Shown: positions 16,769-24,483, numbered from the stretch's first letter. The stretch: 43,254 nucleotides of DNA from an uncultured Bacteroidota bacterium (GCA_902593075.1 CACJHA010000009.1:1-43254); one strand, 5' to 3'. Program-made: numbers and translations. The notes: a model not told the origin generated them from the sequence alone.

Positions 16769-18257
16769 AAATATGAACATAATATTTCCTAACCAGCTTT
16801 TTGAAGATTCTCCTTTGATGAAAAACCAAAATGAGTTTATTTTGGTTGAGGAGTTTCTCTTTTTCAATCAATTTAAATTTCACAAACAAAAAATACTTTT
16901 CCACCGAATTACGATGAAAAATTATCAGCAGTATTTGGAGTTTCATGACAGAAAAGTAAAATATATTGAATCAACCGAAACAGAATCTGACGTAAGAAAT
17001 TTACTTAAAAATCTGTGTATTAATCTCAACAAAATTGAAATAATAGATCCCGATGATTATTATATTCAAAAAAGAATTTCAAATTTTTGTAAAAAAAATG
17101 AAATCGAACTAATTGTTCATGAAAATCCAAGTTTTATAACTAAAAAATCTGAATTAAATGAGTTTTTTAAAAAAGGCAAAAAAAAGTTTTTTCAAACTTC
17201 ATTCTACAAAACACAAAGAAAAAAATTTAATATTTTAATCGATCAAAACGGAAAACCAGCAGGCGGGGATTGGACATACGATGTGATGAATCGGGAAAAA
17301 TATCCAAAAGACAAAAAACCGCCTAAAATAGACCCTACAGAAGTTAATGATAAACTTTTTTCTGAATCAGTAAATTTCATTAATACAAATTACAGTCAAA
17401 ATCCTGGAATAATCGATGCCAAATTTATTTATCCTACTGATCACAAAAGCGCAAAATTATGGTTTTTAAAGTTTCTTAAAGATAGGTTTAACGAATTTGG
17501 TCCATATGAAGATTCAATTGTTAAAGAAGAATCTTTTTTAAATCATAGCTTACTTTCACCACTAATTAACAGTGGATTAATTACACCTGAATTTATTGTT
17601 AAGGAGTCAATTAATTTTTATAAAAAAAATGATATAATGATTAATTCATGCGAGGGCTTTATTAGACAAATCATTGGTTGGAGAGAATTTATAAGGGGTA
17701 TTTACTTTTGCAAAGGGGTTGAAGAAAGGACAAAAAATTTTTGGGCCTTCAAAAGAAAAATAAGTAAATCTTTTTATGATGGAAACACTGGAATTGAACC
17801 AGTTGACGACACAATAAAGAAAGTAAATACCACAGCATATGCGCACCACATTGAAAGACTTATGATAATGGGAAACTTCATGCTTTTATGTGAATTTGAC
17901 CCAGACGAAGTTTATAGATGGTTTATGGAGTTATTTATAGATGCTTATGATTGGGTTATGGTTCCAAACGTTTATGGAATGAGTCAATTCGCTGATGGTG
18001 GCCTTATGTCAACAAAACCCTATATAAGTGGTAGTAATTATATCCTCAAAATGAGTAATTACAAAAAAGGAGATTGGTGTACGATTTGGGATTCACTTTT
18101 CTGGAATTTTATAGATAAAAAAAGAAACTTTTTTGAAAAAAACCCCAGAATGAGAATTCTGGTAAGAAATTTTGATAAAATGGACACTTTAAAAAAAACA
18201 AACTATCTAAAGTGTGCAGAAGAGTTCTTGTTGTCAATTGACAATTCTAATAATTAA
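16761..18257 (+). CDS. FeS-BCP/(6-4)-type photolyase-related protein with reduced Fe-S ligand set
   Basis: A 498-residue member of the bacterial cryptochrome/(6-4) photolyase family (PhrB/CryB type). The N-terminal domain begins IIFPNQLFEDSPL, then PAGGDWTYDVMNREKYPKD, IIGWREFIRGIYF, AYAHHIERLMIMGNFML with the two lesion-site histidines (362-363), and VPNVYGMSQFADGGLMSTKPY. In Agrobacterium PhrB a 4Fe-4S cluster is held by four cysteines. The first, expected about 8 residues before AYAHH, is absent. The CxxC pair expected after KMSDY is replaced by a short KMSNYKKGDWC. Only the last cysteine (Cys440) appears retained. The family is certain; presence of the cluster is doubtful. ATG 16761 is coupled to the DASH stop; ATG 16773 is an alternative. 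Confidence 0.93.
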   Translation: MNENMNIIFPNQLFEDSPLMKNQNEFILVEEFLFFNQFKFHKQKILFHRITMKNYQQYLEFHDRKVKYIESTETESDVRNLLKNLCINLNKIEIIDPDDYYIQKRISNFCKKNEIELIVHENPSFITKKSELNEFFKKGKKKFFQTSFYKTQRKKFNILIDQNGKPAGGDWTYDVMNREKYPKDKKPPKIDPTEVNDKLFSESVNFINTNYSQNPGIIDAKFIYPTDHKSAKLWFLKFLKDRFNEFGPYEDSIVKEESFLNHSLLSPLINSGLITPEFIVKESINFYKKNDIMINSCEGFIRQIIGWREFIRGIYFCKGVEERTKNFWAFKRKISKSFYDGNTGIEPVDDTIKKVNTTAYAHHIERLMIMGNFMLLCEFDPDEVYRWFMELFIDAYDWVMVPNVYGMSQFADGGLMSTKPYISGSNYILKMSNYKKGDWCTIWDSLFWNFIDKKRNFFEKNPRMRILVRNFDKMDTLKKTNYLKCAEEFLLSIDNSNN

Positions 18258-18285
18258 ATTTTCATACGAGCTAATTAAAATTAAA

Positions 18286-18579
18286 ATGAAAAATAAAATC
18301 GTTTTTAGTCCCCGCGAGCTGGATAGAATCATTGAGATGGCTTGGGAAGATAGAACTTCGTTTGATGCTATTGAAAAACAATTTGGTGTTGTTGAGAAAG
18401 ATGTAATTAAATTAATGAGAAAAGAACTGAGGGAAAAAAGTTTTAAAATGTGGAGAAAAAGAGTTCAAGGAAGGTCAACGAAGCATAGTAAAATGTCATC
18501 ACAAGACAAATTAAGATTTAAATCAAATAGTCAAAGACAAATTACTTTAAACAAAATATCAAAAAGAAAAATAAACTAG
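18286..18579 (+). CDS. TIGR03643/DUF2805 family protein
   Basis: A 97-residue basic protein. The N-terminal half (FSPRELDRIIEMAWEDRTSF, FGVVEKDVIKLMRKEL) has a helix-turn-helix-like pattern. The C-terminal half (FKMWRKRVQGRSTKHSKM) is typical of TIGR03643. Function is unknown. Members often sit with photolyase/cryptochrome genes, as here, 28 bp after the FeS-type photolyase gene. The HTH-like pattern and basic tail suggest nucleic-acid binding, which is inference. ATG 18286 is chosen because residues upstream do not fit the family. It is the last gene of the island and ends 1 bp from the convergent murA. Confidence 0.87.
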   Translation: MKNKIVFSPRELDRIIEMAWEDRTSFDAIEKQFGVVEKDVIKLMRKELREKSFKMWRKRVQGRSTKHSKMSSQDKLRFKSNSQRQITLNKISKRKIN

Positions 18580-18580
18580 G

Positions 18581-19894
18581 TTAGCTCTCAACCCTTTCAA
18601 TTTTAGCACCAATCTTTCTTAGCTTTTCGTCTATATTCTCGTAACCCCTGTCAATTTGCTCGATGTTTTCAATTTTACTTATTCCATCTGCCGATAAAGC
18701 AGCTATCAAAAGAGCAATTCCAGCTCTTATATCAGGAGATGTCATAGTTGATGCCTTTAGGTTTGATTTAAAGTTATGCCCATTGACCGATGCTCTATGA
18801 GGGTCACAAAGTATAATTTTAGCACCCATGTCAATTAACTTATCAACAAAGAAAAGTCTACTCTCAAACATTTTTTGATGAATTAAGACACTCCCATTAG
18901 CTTGAGTTGCAACCACCAAAGCTATACTTATTAAGTCAGGAGAAAAACCGGGCCATGGAGCATCAGCGATAGTTAAAATTGAACCATCTATATAACTTTG
19001 AATTTCGTATCCATTTTTATGTTTAGGTATAAAAATGTTGTCATCTATTTTTTCTATTCTTATGCCAAGCTTTTTAAAAATTCTTGGTATTTGTCCTAAA
19101 TACTCCCAGTTTACATTCTCAATTGTAAGCTCACTTTTCGTTATCGCCGCAAGACCAATCCAACTTCCTATCTCAATCATATCAGGCAATATTTTATGCC
19201 TGGCACCATTTAATTTACTTACACCTTCAATAATTAAAAAATTTGAACCTATCCCTGAAATCTTTGCCCCCATCCTATTTAATAAATTACATAATTGTTG
19301 AATATATGGTTCACATGCAGCATTATAAATAGTAGTTTTTCCTTTAGCGAGAACACTTGTCATGACAATATTAGCAGTGCCAGTAACTGAGGCTTCATCA
19401 AGTAAAATATTGGATCCTTGCAGTTTTTTTGCCTTTATATTAAAAAAACTTTCTTTTCTATCATAACTAAATTCGGCACCTAATTTTTTAAAACTTTCAA
19501 AATGTGTGTCTAATCTTCTTCTACCTATTTTATCTCCACCTGGTCTTGGAATAGACCCAAATCCGAATCTTGCTAGCAGCGGACCAACTATCATAATAGA
19601 TCCCCTTATTGATTTTGCCAAATTTTTATATTCGTCTGATTTTAAAAATTCTAAGTTCAGTTCATCTGCTTTAAATGAGTATTCTCCAGAATTAAGTTTA
19701 TTTATTTTTACCCCAATAAACTTTAAAATTTCAATTAAACGATTTACGTCAATTATATTTGGTATGTTTTCAATTATAATTTCCTCAGATGTTAAAAGGA
19801 CACTGCTGATGACTTGTAATGCTTCATTCTTTGCACCTTGAGGTTTTATCCTTCCTTTTAGTGATTGACCACCTTCAATAACAAACGAACTCAT
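18581..19894 (-). CDS. murA: UDP-N-acetylglucosamine 1-carboxyvinyltransferase with Asp in place of the catalytic Cys
   Basis: A 437-residue EPSP-synthase-fold enzyme that transfers enolpyruvate from PEP to UDP-GlcNAc, the first committed step of peptidoglycan synthesis. Lys22 and Asn23 (GAKNEAL) bind substrate. The active-site loop reads RPGGDKIGRRRLDTHF, with Asp121 where most MurA enzymes have the fosfomycin-alkylated Cys115. This Cys-to-Asp state is known from mycobacteria and chlamydiae and predicts insensitivity to fosfomycin. The C-terminal region (MTSPDIRAGIALLIAALSADG) is normal. The gene lies 7 bp downstream of the DUF4290 gene and is probably co-transcribed with it; this pair is one I associate with Bacteroidota. 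Confidence 0.97.
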   Translation of the reverse strand: MSSFVIEGGQSLKGRIKPQGAKNEALQVISSVLLTSEEIIIENIPNIIDVNRLIEILKFIGVKINKLNSGEYSFKADELNLEFLKSDEYKNLAKSIRGSIMIVGPLLARFGFGSIPRPGGDKIGRRRLDTHFESFKKLGAEFSYDRKESFFNIKAKKLQGSNILLDEASVTGTANIVMTSVLAKGKTTIYNAACEPYIQQLCNLLNRMGAKISGIGSNFLIIEGVSKLNGARHKILPDMIEIGSWIGLAAITKSELTIENVNWEYLGQIPRIFKKLGIRIEKIDDNIFIPKHKNGYEIQSYIDGSILTIADAPWPGFSPDLISIALVVATQANGSVLIHQKMFESRLFFVDKLIDMGAKIILCDPHRASVNGHNFKSNLKASTMTSPDIRAGIALLIAALSADGISKIENIEQIDRGYENIDEKLRKIGAKIERVES

Positions 19895-19901
19895 TTTAAC
19901 T

Positions 19902-20546
19902 TTAATATCGTTTTCTGTTTCGACCTTTTCTAGGCTTATTCATTAGTTTACTTTTGGGTCCGTTTCCATTTTTTGATTTCATTTTCAAGAGAATCTCTGT
20001 AGATGTGAGTGGTAAAAGTTCTTCTTTAATTGATAATTTCCCCTCAGAAAGCTCACTTAAATGATCAAAAATAACGCTATCATCAACAGTGTCTTTATTC
20101 CAGTTTAAAAAACACTTTTTCATATGATTAGCAATATTATATACTAAAGCATCTTTCATATCTCCTTCTTCCCACTTGATTGCGGCATCAATCATTTTTT
20201 TAAGGTTACTACCATAAAACCTATATTTTGAGGGATTATTCGGGTAATCCATTGGTTTTGGTTTTTTAGCTAACAATTCTGCTTCAGGTTTTTCAAAAGG
20301 ACTATCCACATCAAGCTTAAAATTTGACATTATAAAAAGTTGATCCCAGAGTTTGTGCTGAAAATCAGAAATATCTCGCAGATGAGGATTTAAATTTCCC
20401 ATAACATCAATTACTGCTTTAGCCTTTTTGTTTCTTTCGTCTTTATCTTTTATATCAATTATTTGTTCAACCATAAGATGAATATGTCTACCATATTCTG
20501 GAATTATCAAGTCGGATCTGTCGGAATTATATTGAAGTGGTTCCAT
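19902..20546 (-). CDS. DUF4290 protein
   Basis: A 214-residue soluble, charged protein of the Bacteroidota-specific DUF4290 family. Recognisable stretches are LIIPEYGRHIHLMVEQ, AKAVIDVMGNLNPHLRD, FQHKLWDQLFIMSNF and the YRFYGSNLKKMI segment. The C-terminal tail is basic (PRKGRNRKRY). Function is unknown; the constant position directly upstream of murA suggests a link to envelope synthesis, which is inference. A -7 box lies upstream on the same strand (20579-20586). Confidence 0.88.
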   Translation of the reverse strand: MEPLQYNSDRSDLIIPEYGRHIHLMVEQIIDIKDKDERNKKAKAVIDVMGNLNPHLRDISDFQHKLWDQLFIMSNFKLDVDSPFEKPEAELLAKKPKPMDYPNNPSKYRFYGSNLKKMIDAAIKWEEGDMKDALVYNIANHMKKCFLNWNKDTVDDSVIFDHLSELSEGKLSIKEELLPLTSTEILLKMKSKNGNGPKSKLMNKPRKGRNRKRY

Positions 20547-20578
20547 AAAAGATTTTGTTGGTTGTTTTTGAAGTAATA

Positions 20579-20586
20579 CAAAAGTA
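20579..20586 (-). promoter_or_regulatory. -7 box for the DUF4290-murA operon
   Basis: The plus strand reads CAAAAGTA, which is TACTTTTG on the minus strand, a full TAnnTTTG match. It would give a leader of about 29 nt before the ATG at 20546. No clear -33 TTG at the right distance. Confidence 0.5.
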
Positions 20587-20607
20587 ATACTTTTTATGAT
20601 AATTTTA

Positions 20608-20898
20608 TTATAGTCTAATGATACCTTTAAAATGAGTTGTTTTTTTATAAATTTTGATTACTTCTTCGGGTAAATCCAACTTAGTATTAATAGATATACT
20701 TAAAAATTTTCTATTTGAAGAATATTTCCTTGATATGTTGACATCAAATTTATTGAAAATTGAAATTAATTCATCTATATAATTACAATCGGAAGGCATT
20801 ATAAATTTAAACATGTACATACCTGGCCATGAATGAGAAACTTTTAATTTTTCTAAGAATCTTTGGTAAAATTCATCGGAATTTTGTGAACTAATCAT
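20608..20898 (-). CDS. DUF493 family protein (YbeD-like)
   Basis: A 96-residue protein with the ACT-like alpha/beta pattern of DUF493: PGMYMFKFIMPSDCNYIDEL, then DVNISRKYSSNRKFLSISI, then a short C-terminal strand. The family is thought to have small-molecule or regulatory roles; function is unknown. It is divergent from the AAA ATPase gene across only 30 bp, a pairing I recall from other flavobacteria. ATG start. Confidence 0.85.
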   Translation of the reverse strand: MISSQNSDEFYQRFLEKLKVSHSWPGMYMFKFIMPSDCNYIDELISIFNKFDVNISRKYSSNRKFLSISINTKLDLPEEVIKIYKKTTHFKGIIRL

Positions 20899-20928
20899 AA
20901 ATTTAATTTTTTAAAAATAATTATAAAA

Positions 20929-21489
20929 TTGATTAATACATTCAAAATTGTAATTAGTGGTGGTCCTGGAAGTGGAAAAACAACCATTATAAATTCACTT
21001 AAGGATATGGGATATTATTGTTATGATGAAATCTCAAGAGAATTAATTCAAAATTATAAGAAAAAGTATAATCAAAATATTTTTTTTGAAAATCCATTAG
21101 AATTCAGCAATTTATTATGGAAAAAAAGAGAGGAACAATACAAAAACTCAATAATTCAGAAAGAATATGATAAAGTTTTTTTTGATAGGGGTTTATTGGA
21201 TGTTACATCTTATCTAGAATTTATTGGGAAAAGAAATTTAAATCTTGAAAAAAAACTATCAAATTTGAACTATGACATTGTTTTTTTAGTAAAACCAACT
21301 AAAAAAAATTACAAGAAAGACTTTTCAAGGCATGAAAATTTTAATCAGTCAATGAAAATTCATAATATTTTGGAAAAAAACTATAAAGACCATTTTAAAA
21401 CAGTAAATGTACCGTTTAAAAAACTAAGTGAAAGACTTAACTTTATTATCGAATTTTGTAAAAAATCAAAATATATCAATGAGTCTTAA
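20929..21489 (+). CDS. AAA-type P-loop ATPase (COG3911-like)
   Basis: A 186-residue nucleotide-binding protein. Walker A is GGPGSGKTT (11-19), an acidic motif DRGLLDVTSYLEF resembles the dNK/COG3911 family, and there is no membrane segment. The substrate is unknown. The start is TTG at 20929, giving MINTFKIVISGG; no ATG lies before the P-loop, so a non-ATG start seems real. The 30-bp gap to the divergent DUF493 gene leaves little space for two promoters. It overlaps fmt by 11 nt. Confidence 0.85.
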   Translation: MINTFKIVISGGPGSGKTTIINSLKDMGYYCYDEISRELIQNYKKKYNQNIFFENPLEFSNLLWKKREEQYKNSIIQKEYDKVFFDRGLLDVTSYLEFIGKRNLNLEKKLSNLNYDIVFLVKPTKKNYKKDFSRHENFNQSMKIHNILEKNYKDHFKTVNVPFKKLSERLNFIIEFCKKSKYINES

Positions 21490-22420
21490 ATTAATATTTT
21501 TTGGAACTCCTGATTTTGCTGTTCACAGTCTAAATGAAATTTACAAGTCAGATTTTATTATTGAATGTGTTGTAACAAATCCTGACAAAAAATCTGGAAG
21601 AGGAAGGAAAATTACTAAAAGTGGAGTTAAAAACTTTTGTAAAAAAAAAAATATAAAGACTCTACAACCTGAATCATTGAGTGATAATGAGTTTGTTTCA
21701 AAATTAAAACTTCTTAAAGCTGATCTATTTGTAGTGGTGGCATTCAAAAAATTACCTAAATCGGTCTGGGAAATACCTCAACTTGGAACAATAAATTTAC
21801 ATGCCTCCATTCTACCTAATTATAGGGGTGCTGCACCTATAAATTGGGTTATAATTGATAATGAGAAAGAAACTGGAATTACTACCTTTTATATAAACGA
21901 AAAAATTGATTGCGGCAGAATAATTTTAATTAAAAAAATTAAAATAGATAAATTAGAAACATTTGATAGTCTGGAAAACAAAATGATTTTTTTAAGCAAA
22001 CGGATAATTATTTCAACATTATATGAAATTAAGAAAGGGAATAATGGATACGAGCAAGTATATAAAAAAAATTTAAGTTTAGCACCCAAATTAAATAAAG
22101 AAAATACTAGAATTGATTGGTCAGCCCCTTTAGATAAAATTGATTCAAAAATTAGGGGATTATCATCATATCCAGGGGCATGGACAAAGCTGATAGGTGA
22201 TAACAAAATTATAATATTTAAAATTTTTCGAGCTTCTGTAGATTTTTTTAATAATCAATCAAATTCTAAAAATCTCATATTACTAAAAGATAAAATTATT
22301 ATTTCACATAGCGAGGGTAATTTAATATGTCATGAGATTCAAATACCCAATAAAAAAAGGATGAAATCAAAAGAAATTTTAAATGGTAACCATTTAAAGT
22401 CATTTTTTAGAGTTAAATAA
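21479..22420 (+). CDS. fmt: Methionyl-tRNA formyltransferase
   Basis: A 313-residue enzyme that formylates initiator Met-tRNA using 10-formyl-tetrahydrofolate. The N-terminal domain begins LKLIFFGTPDFAVHSLNEI. The formyl-transfer signature is HASILPNYRGAAPINW with the following ETGITTFYINEKIDCG. The C-terminal OB-like domain includes the conserved IRGLSSYPGAWTKL. Start ATG 21479 is preferred, as it gives the normal N-terminus and an 11-nt overlap with the ATPase gene; the longer frame from 21428 lies entirely inside the upstream gene. No recQ gene separates the ATPase gene and fmt, although one is often found there in relatives as I recall them. Confidence 0.96.
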   Translation: MSLKLIFFGTPDFAVHSLNEIYKSDFIIECVVTNPDKKSGRGRKITKSGVKNFCKKKNIKTLQPESLSDNEFVSKLKLLKADLFVVVAFKKLPKSVWEIPQLGTINLHASILPNYRGAAPINWVIIDNEKETGITTFYINEKIDCGRIILIKKIKIDKLETFDSLENKMIFLSKRIIISTLYEIKKGNNGYEQVYKKNLSLAPKLNKENTRIDWSAPLDKIDSKIRGLSSYPGAWTKLIGDNKIIIFKIFRASVDFFNNQSNSKNLILLKDKIIISHSEGNLICHEIQIPNKKRMKSKEILNGNHLKSFFRVK

Positions 22421-22505
22421 TTGTGTTTTATAAACAATAATGCTTAGTTATTAACAATTATTGTCTTTTAATCGTTAAAAATCATTAGACTTGGCATAAA
22501 CACTA

Positions 22506-22513
22506 TATATTTG
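22506..22513 (+). promoter_or_regulatory. -7 box of the HU gene with an upstream inverted repeat
   Basis: TATATTTG is a full TAnnTTTG match 33 bp before the HU start codon, giving a leader of about 29 nt. A weak TTAG lies at the -33 distance (22485-22488). Further upstream, ACAATAAT (22434-22441) and ATTATTGT (22457-22464) form an 8-bp inverted repeat that could be an operator. Confidence 0.55.
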
Positions 22514-22545
22514 TGTAACTAAAATGTTAATTTAAATTAAATATT

Positions 22546-22818
22546 ATGAACAAAACACAATTAATTGATGCAATGGCTGCAGACGCAGACATTTCAAAAG
22601 CCGCAGCTAAAAAAGCTTTAGAGTCTTTTCTAGGTAACGTAGGAGGAGCACTTAAAGGTGGTGGTAGAGTATCACTAGTAGGATTTGGATCATGGTCAGT
22701 TTCAAAAAGGGCTGCAAGAGATGGTAGAAATCCAAGAACCGGTGCTACGATTAAAATTGCCGCTAAAAATGTCGTTAAATTTAAAGCGGGTGCTGAATTA
22801 TCAAGTTCAGTTAATTAA
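22546..22818 (+). CDS. hup: HU-family DNA-binding protein
   Basis: A 90-residue nucleoid protein of the HU/IHF fold. The N-terminal helices (MNKTQLIDAMAADADISKAA) and the strand VSLVGFGSWSVSKRAARDG are followed by the DNA-arm signature GRNPRTG, then IKIAAKNVVKFKAGAEL. It binds and bends DNA without strong sequence preference. Its codons are richer in G and C than the surrounding genes, consistent with high expression. It has its own promoter-like site and a strong terminator, so it is probably monocistronic. Confidence 0.98.
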   Translation: MNKTQLIDAMAADADISKAAAKKALESFLGNVGGALKGGGRVSLVGFGSWSVSKRAARDGRNPRTGATIKIAAKNVVKFKAGAELSSSVN

Positions 22819-22836
22819 TAAATTAAGTAATTTTTT

Positions 22837-22864
22837 AAAAATCTCCTTCGGGAGATTTTTTTTT
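22837..22864 (+). terminator. Rho-independent terminator of HU with UUCG tetraloop
   Basis: AAAAATCTCC (22837-22846), loop TTCG, GGAGATTTTT (22851-22860), then more T. The C(UUCG)G loop is exceptionally stable. It ends transcription just before the yqgE start. Confidence 0.93.
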
Positions 22865-22880
22865 AAAAAAATTTTAAATT

Positions 22881-23429
22881 TTGATTTCAAAAGGTAATCT
22901 TCTCATATCAGATTTGTCTATGGCCGAAGATTTTGTTTTTAGAAGATCTGTTATTTTAATTTGTGATAAGGAAAATAAAAAAAACCCAATGGGTTTTATT
23001 TTAAATAAACCACTAGAAATTAATTTCCCAAATATTTTTTCTAGAATAAGTAAAAAATTTAGAGTACACTATGGGGGTCCAGTTGATCAGGAAAGACTAT
23101 TTTGTATTCACAAGTCTAAATTAAAATTGAAATCTAGTACTAAAATAACAAAAGATTTAAGCTACGGCTGTGACCTTAACGAAATAATCACAAAAACTGA
23201 AAATGGTGAGTTAAATGAAGAAAACATAATGTTTTTTTTGGGCTATTCGGGTTGGACTAATAGTCAGCTATTAAAAGAAATAAAAGATAAATGTTGGAAA
23301 ATAAATAAAGGATATTCAATAAATATTTTTCAAAAAACAGAAGAAAATTTATGGAATAGACTCACAAAAAAAATGAATGGTAATTCTTACATCTGGTCAA
23401 ACGCACCCGAAAATTTGCAGGATAATTGA
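22881..23429 (+). CDS. YqgE/AlgH family protein
   Basis: A 182-residue protein of the YqgE/AlgH (DUF179) family, with KGNLLISDL, FRRSVILICDKE, the signature MGFILNKPLEI, VHYGGPVDQERLF and MFFLGYSGWTNSQL. The function is poorly defined; homologues were linked to transcriptional regulation of alginate genes in Pseudomonas. The frame has no ATG before the family start, so initiation at TTG 22881 is most likely. This is one of several non-ATG starts in the window. It lies right after the HU terminator, so it needs its own promoter or read-through. Confidence 0.9.
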   Translation: MISKGNLLISDLSMAEDFVFRRSVILICDKENKKNPMGFILNKPLEINFPNIFSRISKKFRVHYGGPVDQERLFCIHKSKLKLKSSTKITKDLSYGCDLNEIITKTENGELNEENIMFFLGYSGWTNSQLLKEIKDKCWKINKGYSINIFQKTEENLWNRLTKKMNGNSYIWSNAPENLQDN

Positions 23430-23448
23430 ATCCTGAAATTTAAAAAAA

Positions 23449-23841
23449 TTATACAGCTCCAAGTACTTGTTTTAAATCACCAACCAAATTTGTCCATAAC
23501 ATTTTTGATTCTTCCAACTCTTCATCATCAGAAAAATCAGTAACTGTAAGGGAAACATCTTTTGTGATTTCATCAACCGTTATTAAAAATTCAAAAAAAT
23601 ATTTTTCATAATCTTCTTCATCATTTACCCACATGAATTTTACAGATTCATTATTTTTTTTTGTTAAAAGTTTAGCATACTCTTCACTATCCTCCCATAT
23701 AAACGTAAAATCTTCGCCTCTGGAATTTACATCATCGGCAAACCATTCAGATAAACCAGATGGGGTGGATAAATATTGAAATAATAACTGAGGAGAGCAA
23801 TGGAAATTGAACTCTAGACTATAATTTTTTTTGATGGACAT
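23449..23841 (-). CDS. START-like domain (SRPBCC/AHSA1-like) protein
   Basis: A 130-residue protein with the AHSA1-type pattern: YSLEFNFHCSPQLLFQYLS, GLSEWFADDV, FTFIWEDSEEYAKLL, and an acidic C-terminal half (ITVDEITKDVSLTVTDF). It belongs to the START-like family common in Bacteroidota near yqgE. The ligand is unknown. ATG 23841 is preferred over 23862 because it gives the family N-terminus MSIKKNYSLEF. It is convergent with yqgE across about 20 bp. Confidence 0.87.
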   Translation of the reverse strand: MSIKKNYSLEFNFHCSPQLLFQYLSTPSGLSEWFADDVNSRGEDFTFIWEDSEEYAKLLTKKNNESVKFMWVNDEEDYEKYFFEFLITVDEITKDVSLTVTDFSDDEELEESKMLWTNLVGDLKQVLGAV

Positions 23842-23952
23842 TATATTTACTTTCAATAGCAATATATCGAAAAATTGTTTATGTGATAAATTTTAAATTG
23901 ATTTTTTTAATGCTTTTTTTTCGAGCATTTTATATCTTGCAAGGGTTTATTT

Positions 23953-24026
23953 GGCGAGGTAGCTCAGGCGGTCAGAGCGTCGGATTCATAACCCGGAGGT
24001 CGGGAGTTCAAGTCTCCCCCTCGCTA
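23953..24026 (+). tRNA. tRNA-Met (anticodon CAT)
   Basis: A 74-nt cloverleaf. The acceptor GGCGAGG (23953-23959) pairs with CCTCGCT (24019-24025) and A is the discriminator. The D-arm is AGCTCAGGCGGTCAGAGC, the anticodon CAT lies at 23987-23989 in loop TTCATAA, and the T-arm is GGGAG-TTCAAGT-CTCCC. CCA is not encoded. It looks like the elongator type; a CAT-anticodon tRNA-Ile2 cannot be excluded without modification data, but the body resembles flavobacterial tRNA-Met. Confidence 0.93.
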
Positions 24027-24176
24027 CTAAAATTGGTAATTTGGTTTGAAATTTTTAAATTTTCAAATAATTACTTTACTTTCAAATTATACCAATGATA
24101 TAGAGATAGTTTTACCAATTTAAAATTTAAGCTTACACGATACATTTCAATTATTTGATATTAACTTACAACCAAC

Positions 24177-24478
24177 TTGACATTTCCAGATTCAAATGAT
24201 TATATTTTAAATGGAAAAGCTTTGAATGGGATTATAGAGGGAAGAAATCCAACCGTGACGTTTAAGTTAGGTGACACACTTACCTTTGAAGTCGATACAT
24301 TTGGTCATCCATTTTATTTAAAAACCTTACAAGGATTGGGAACAGATGAGCTTGTCACTGGTGCAGAAAACAATGGAAGTGAAAGCAAAACGATTATTTG
24401 GAATAACTACAAAAAAAGACCTTTTATTATCAATGCTTATTACATAACGGAATGTATGGTGAAATCATAGTCGAATAA
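24177..24478 (+). pseudogene. Cupredoxin-like domain relic, N-terminally truncated and frameshifted
   Basis: The frame from 24177 encodes YILNGKALNGIIEGRNPTV, LGDTLTFEVDTFGHPFYLKT, and then ENNGSESKTIIW. It then leaves the family. A second frame, one base earlier in phase, continues as TFYYQCLLHNGMYGEIIVE-stop (24478). Joined, they give a complete small blue-copper-like domain with the usual type 1 copper ligands His (GHPF), Cys, His and Met. The switch falls at a run of seven A (24411-24417), consistent with loss of one A. No signal peptide or lipoprotein start precedes it and the frame is closed upstream at 24162-24164, so the 5' part is missing as well. It is either a decayed gene or a sequence error in a partial gene. 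Confidence 0.8.
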
Positions 24479-24483
24479 ATATA

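Noticed and set aside
21889-22206. A 105-codon open frame antisense to fmt (and similar antisense frames inside the cryptochrome, murA, clpC and thrB genes)
   Set aside because: They lie wholly inside well-supported genes, have no recognisable domain, and arise readily from the low-GC codon use of the sense strand.
24177-24470. A 97-residue protein starting at TTG 24177 and ending at the TAG near 24470
   Set aside because: Its last 20 or so residues do not fit the cupredoxin family, whereas another frame supplies the conserved copper-binding end; the frame is shifted rather than complete.
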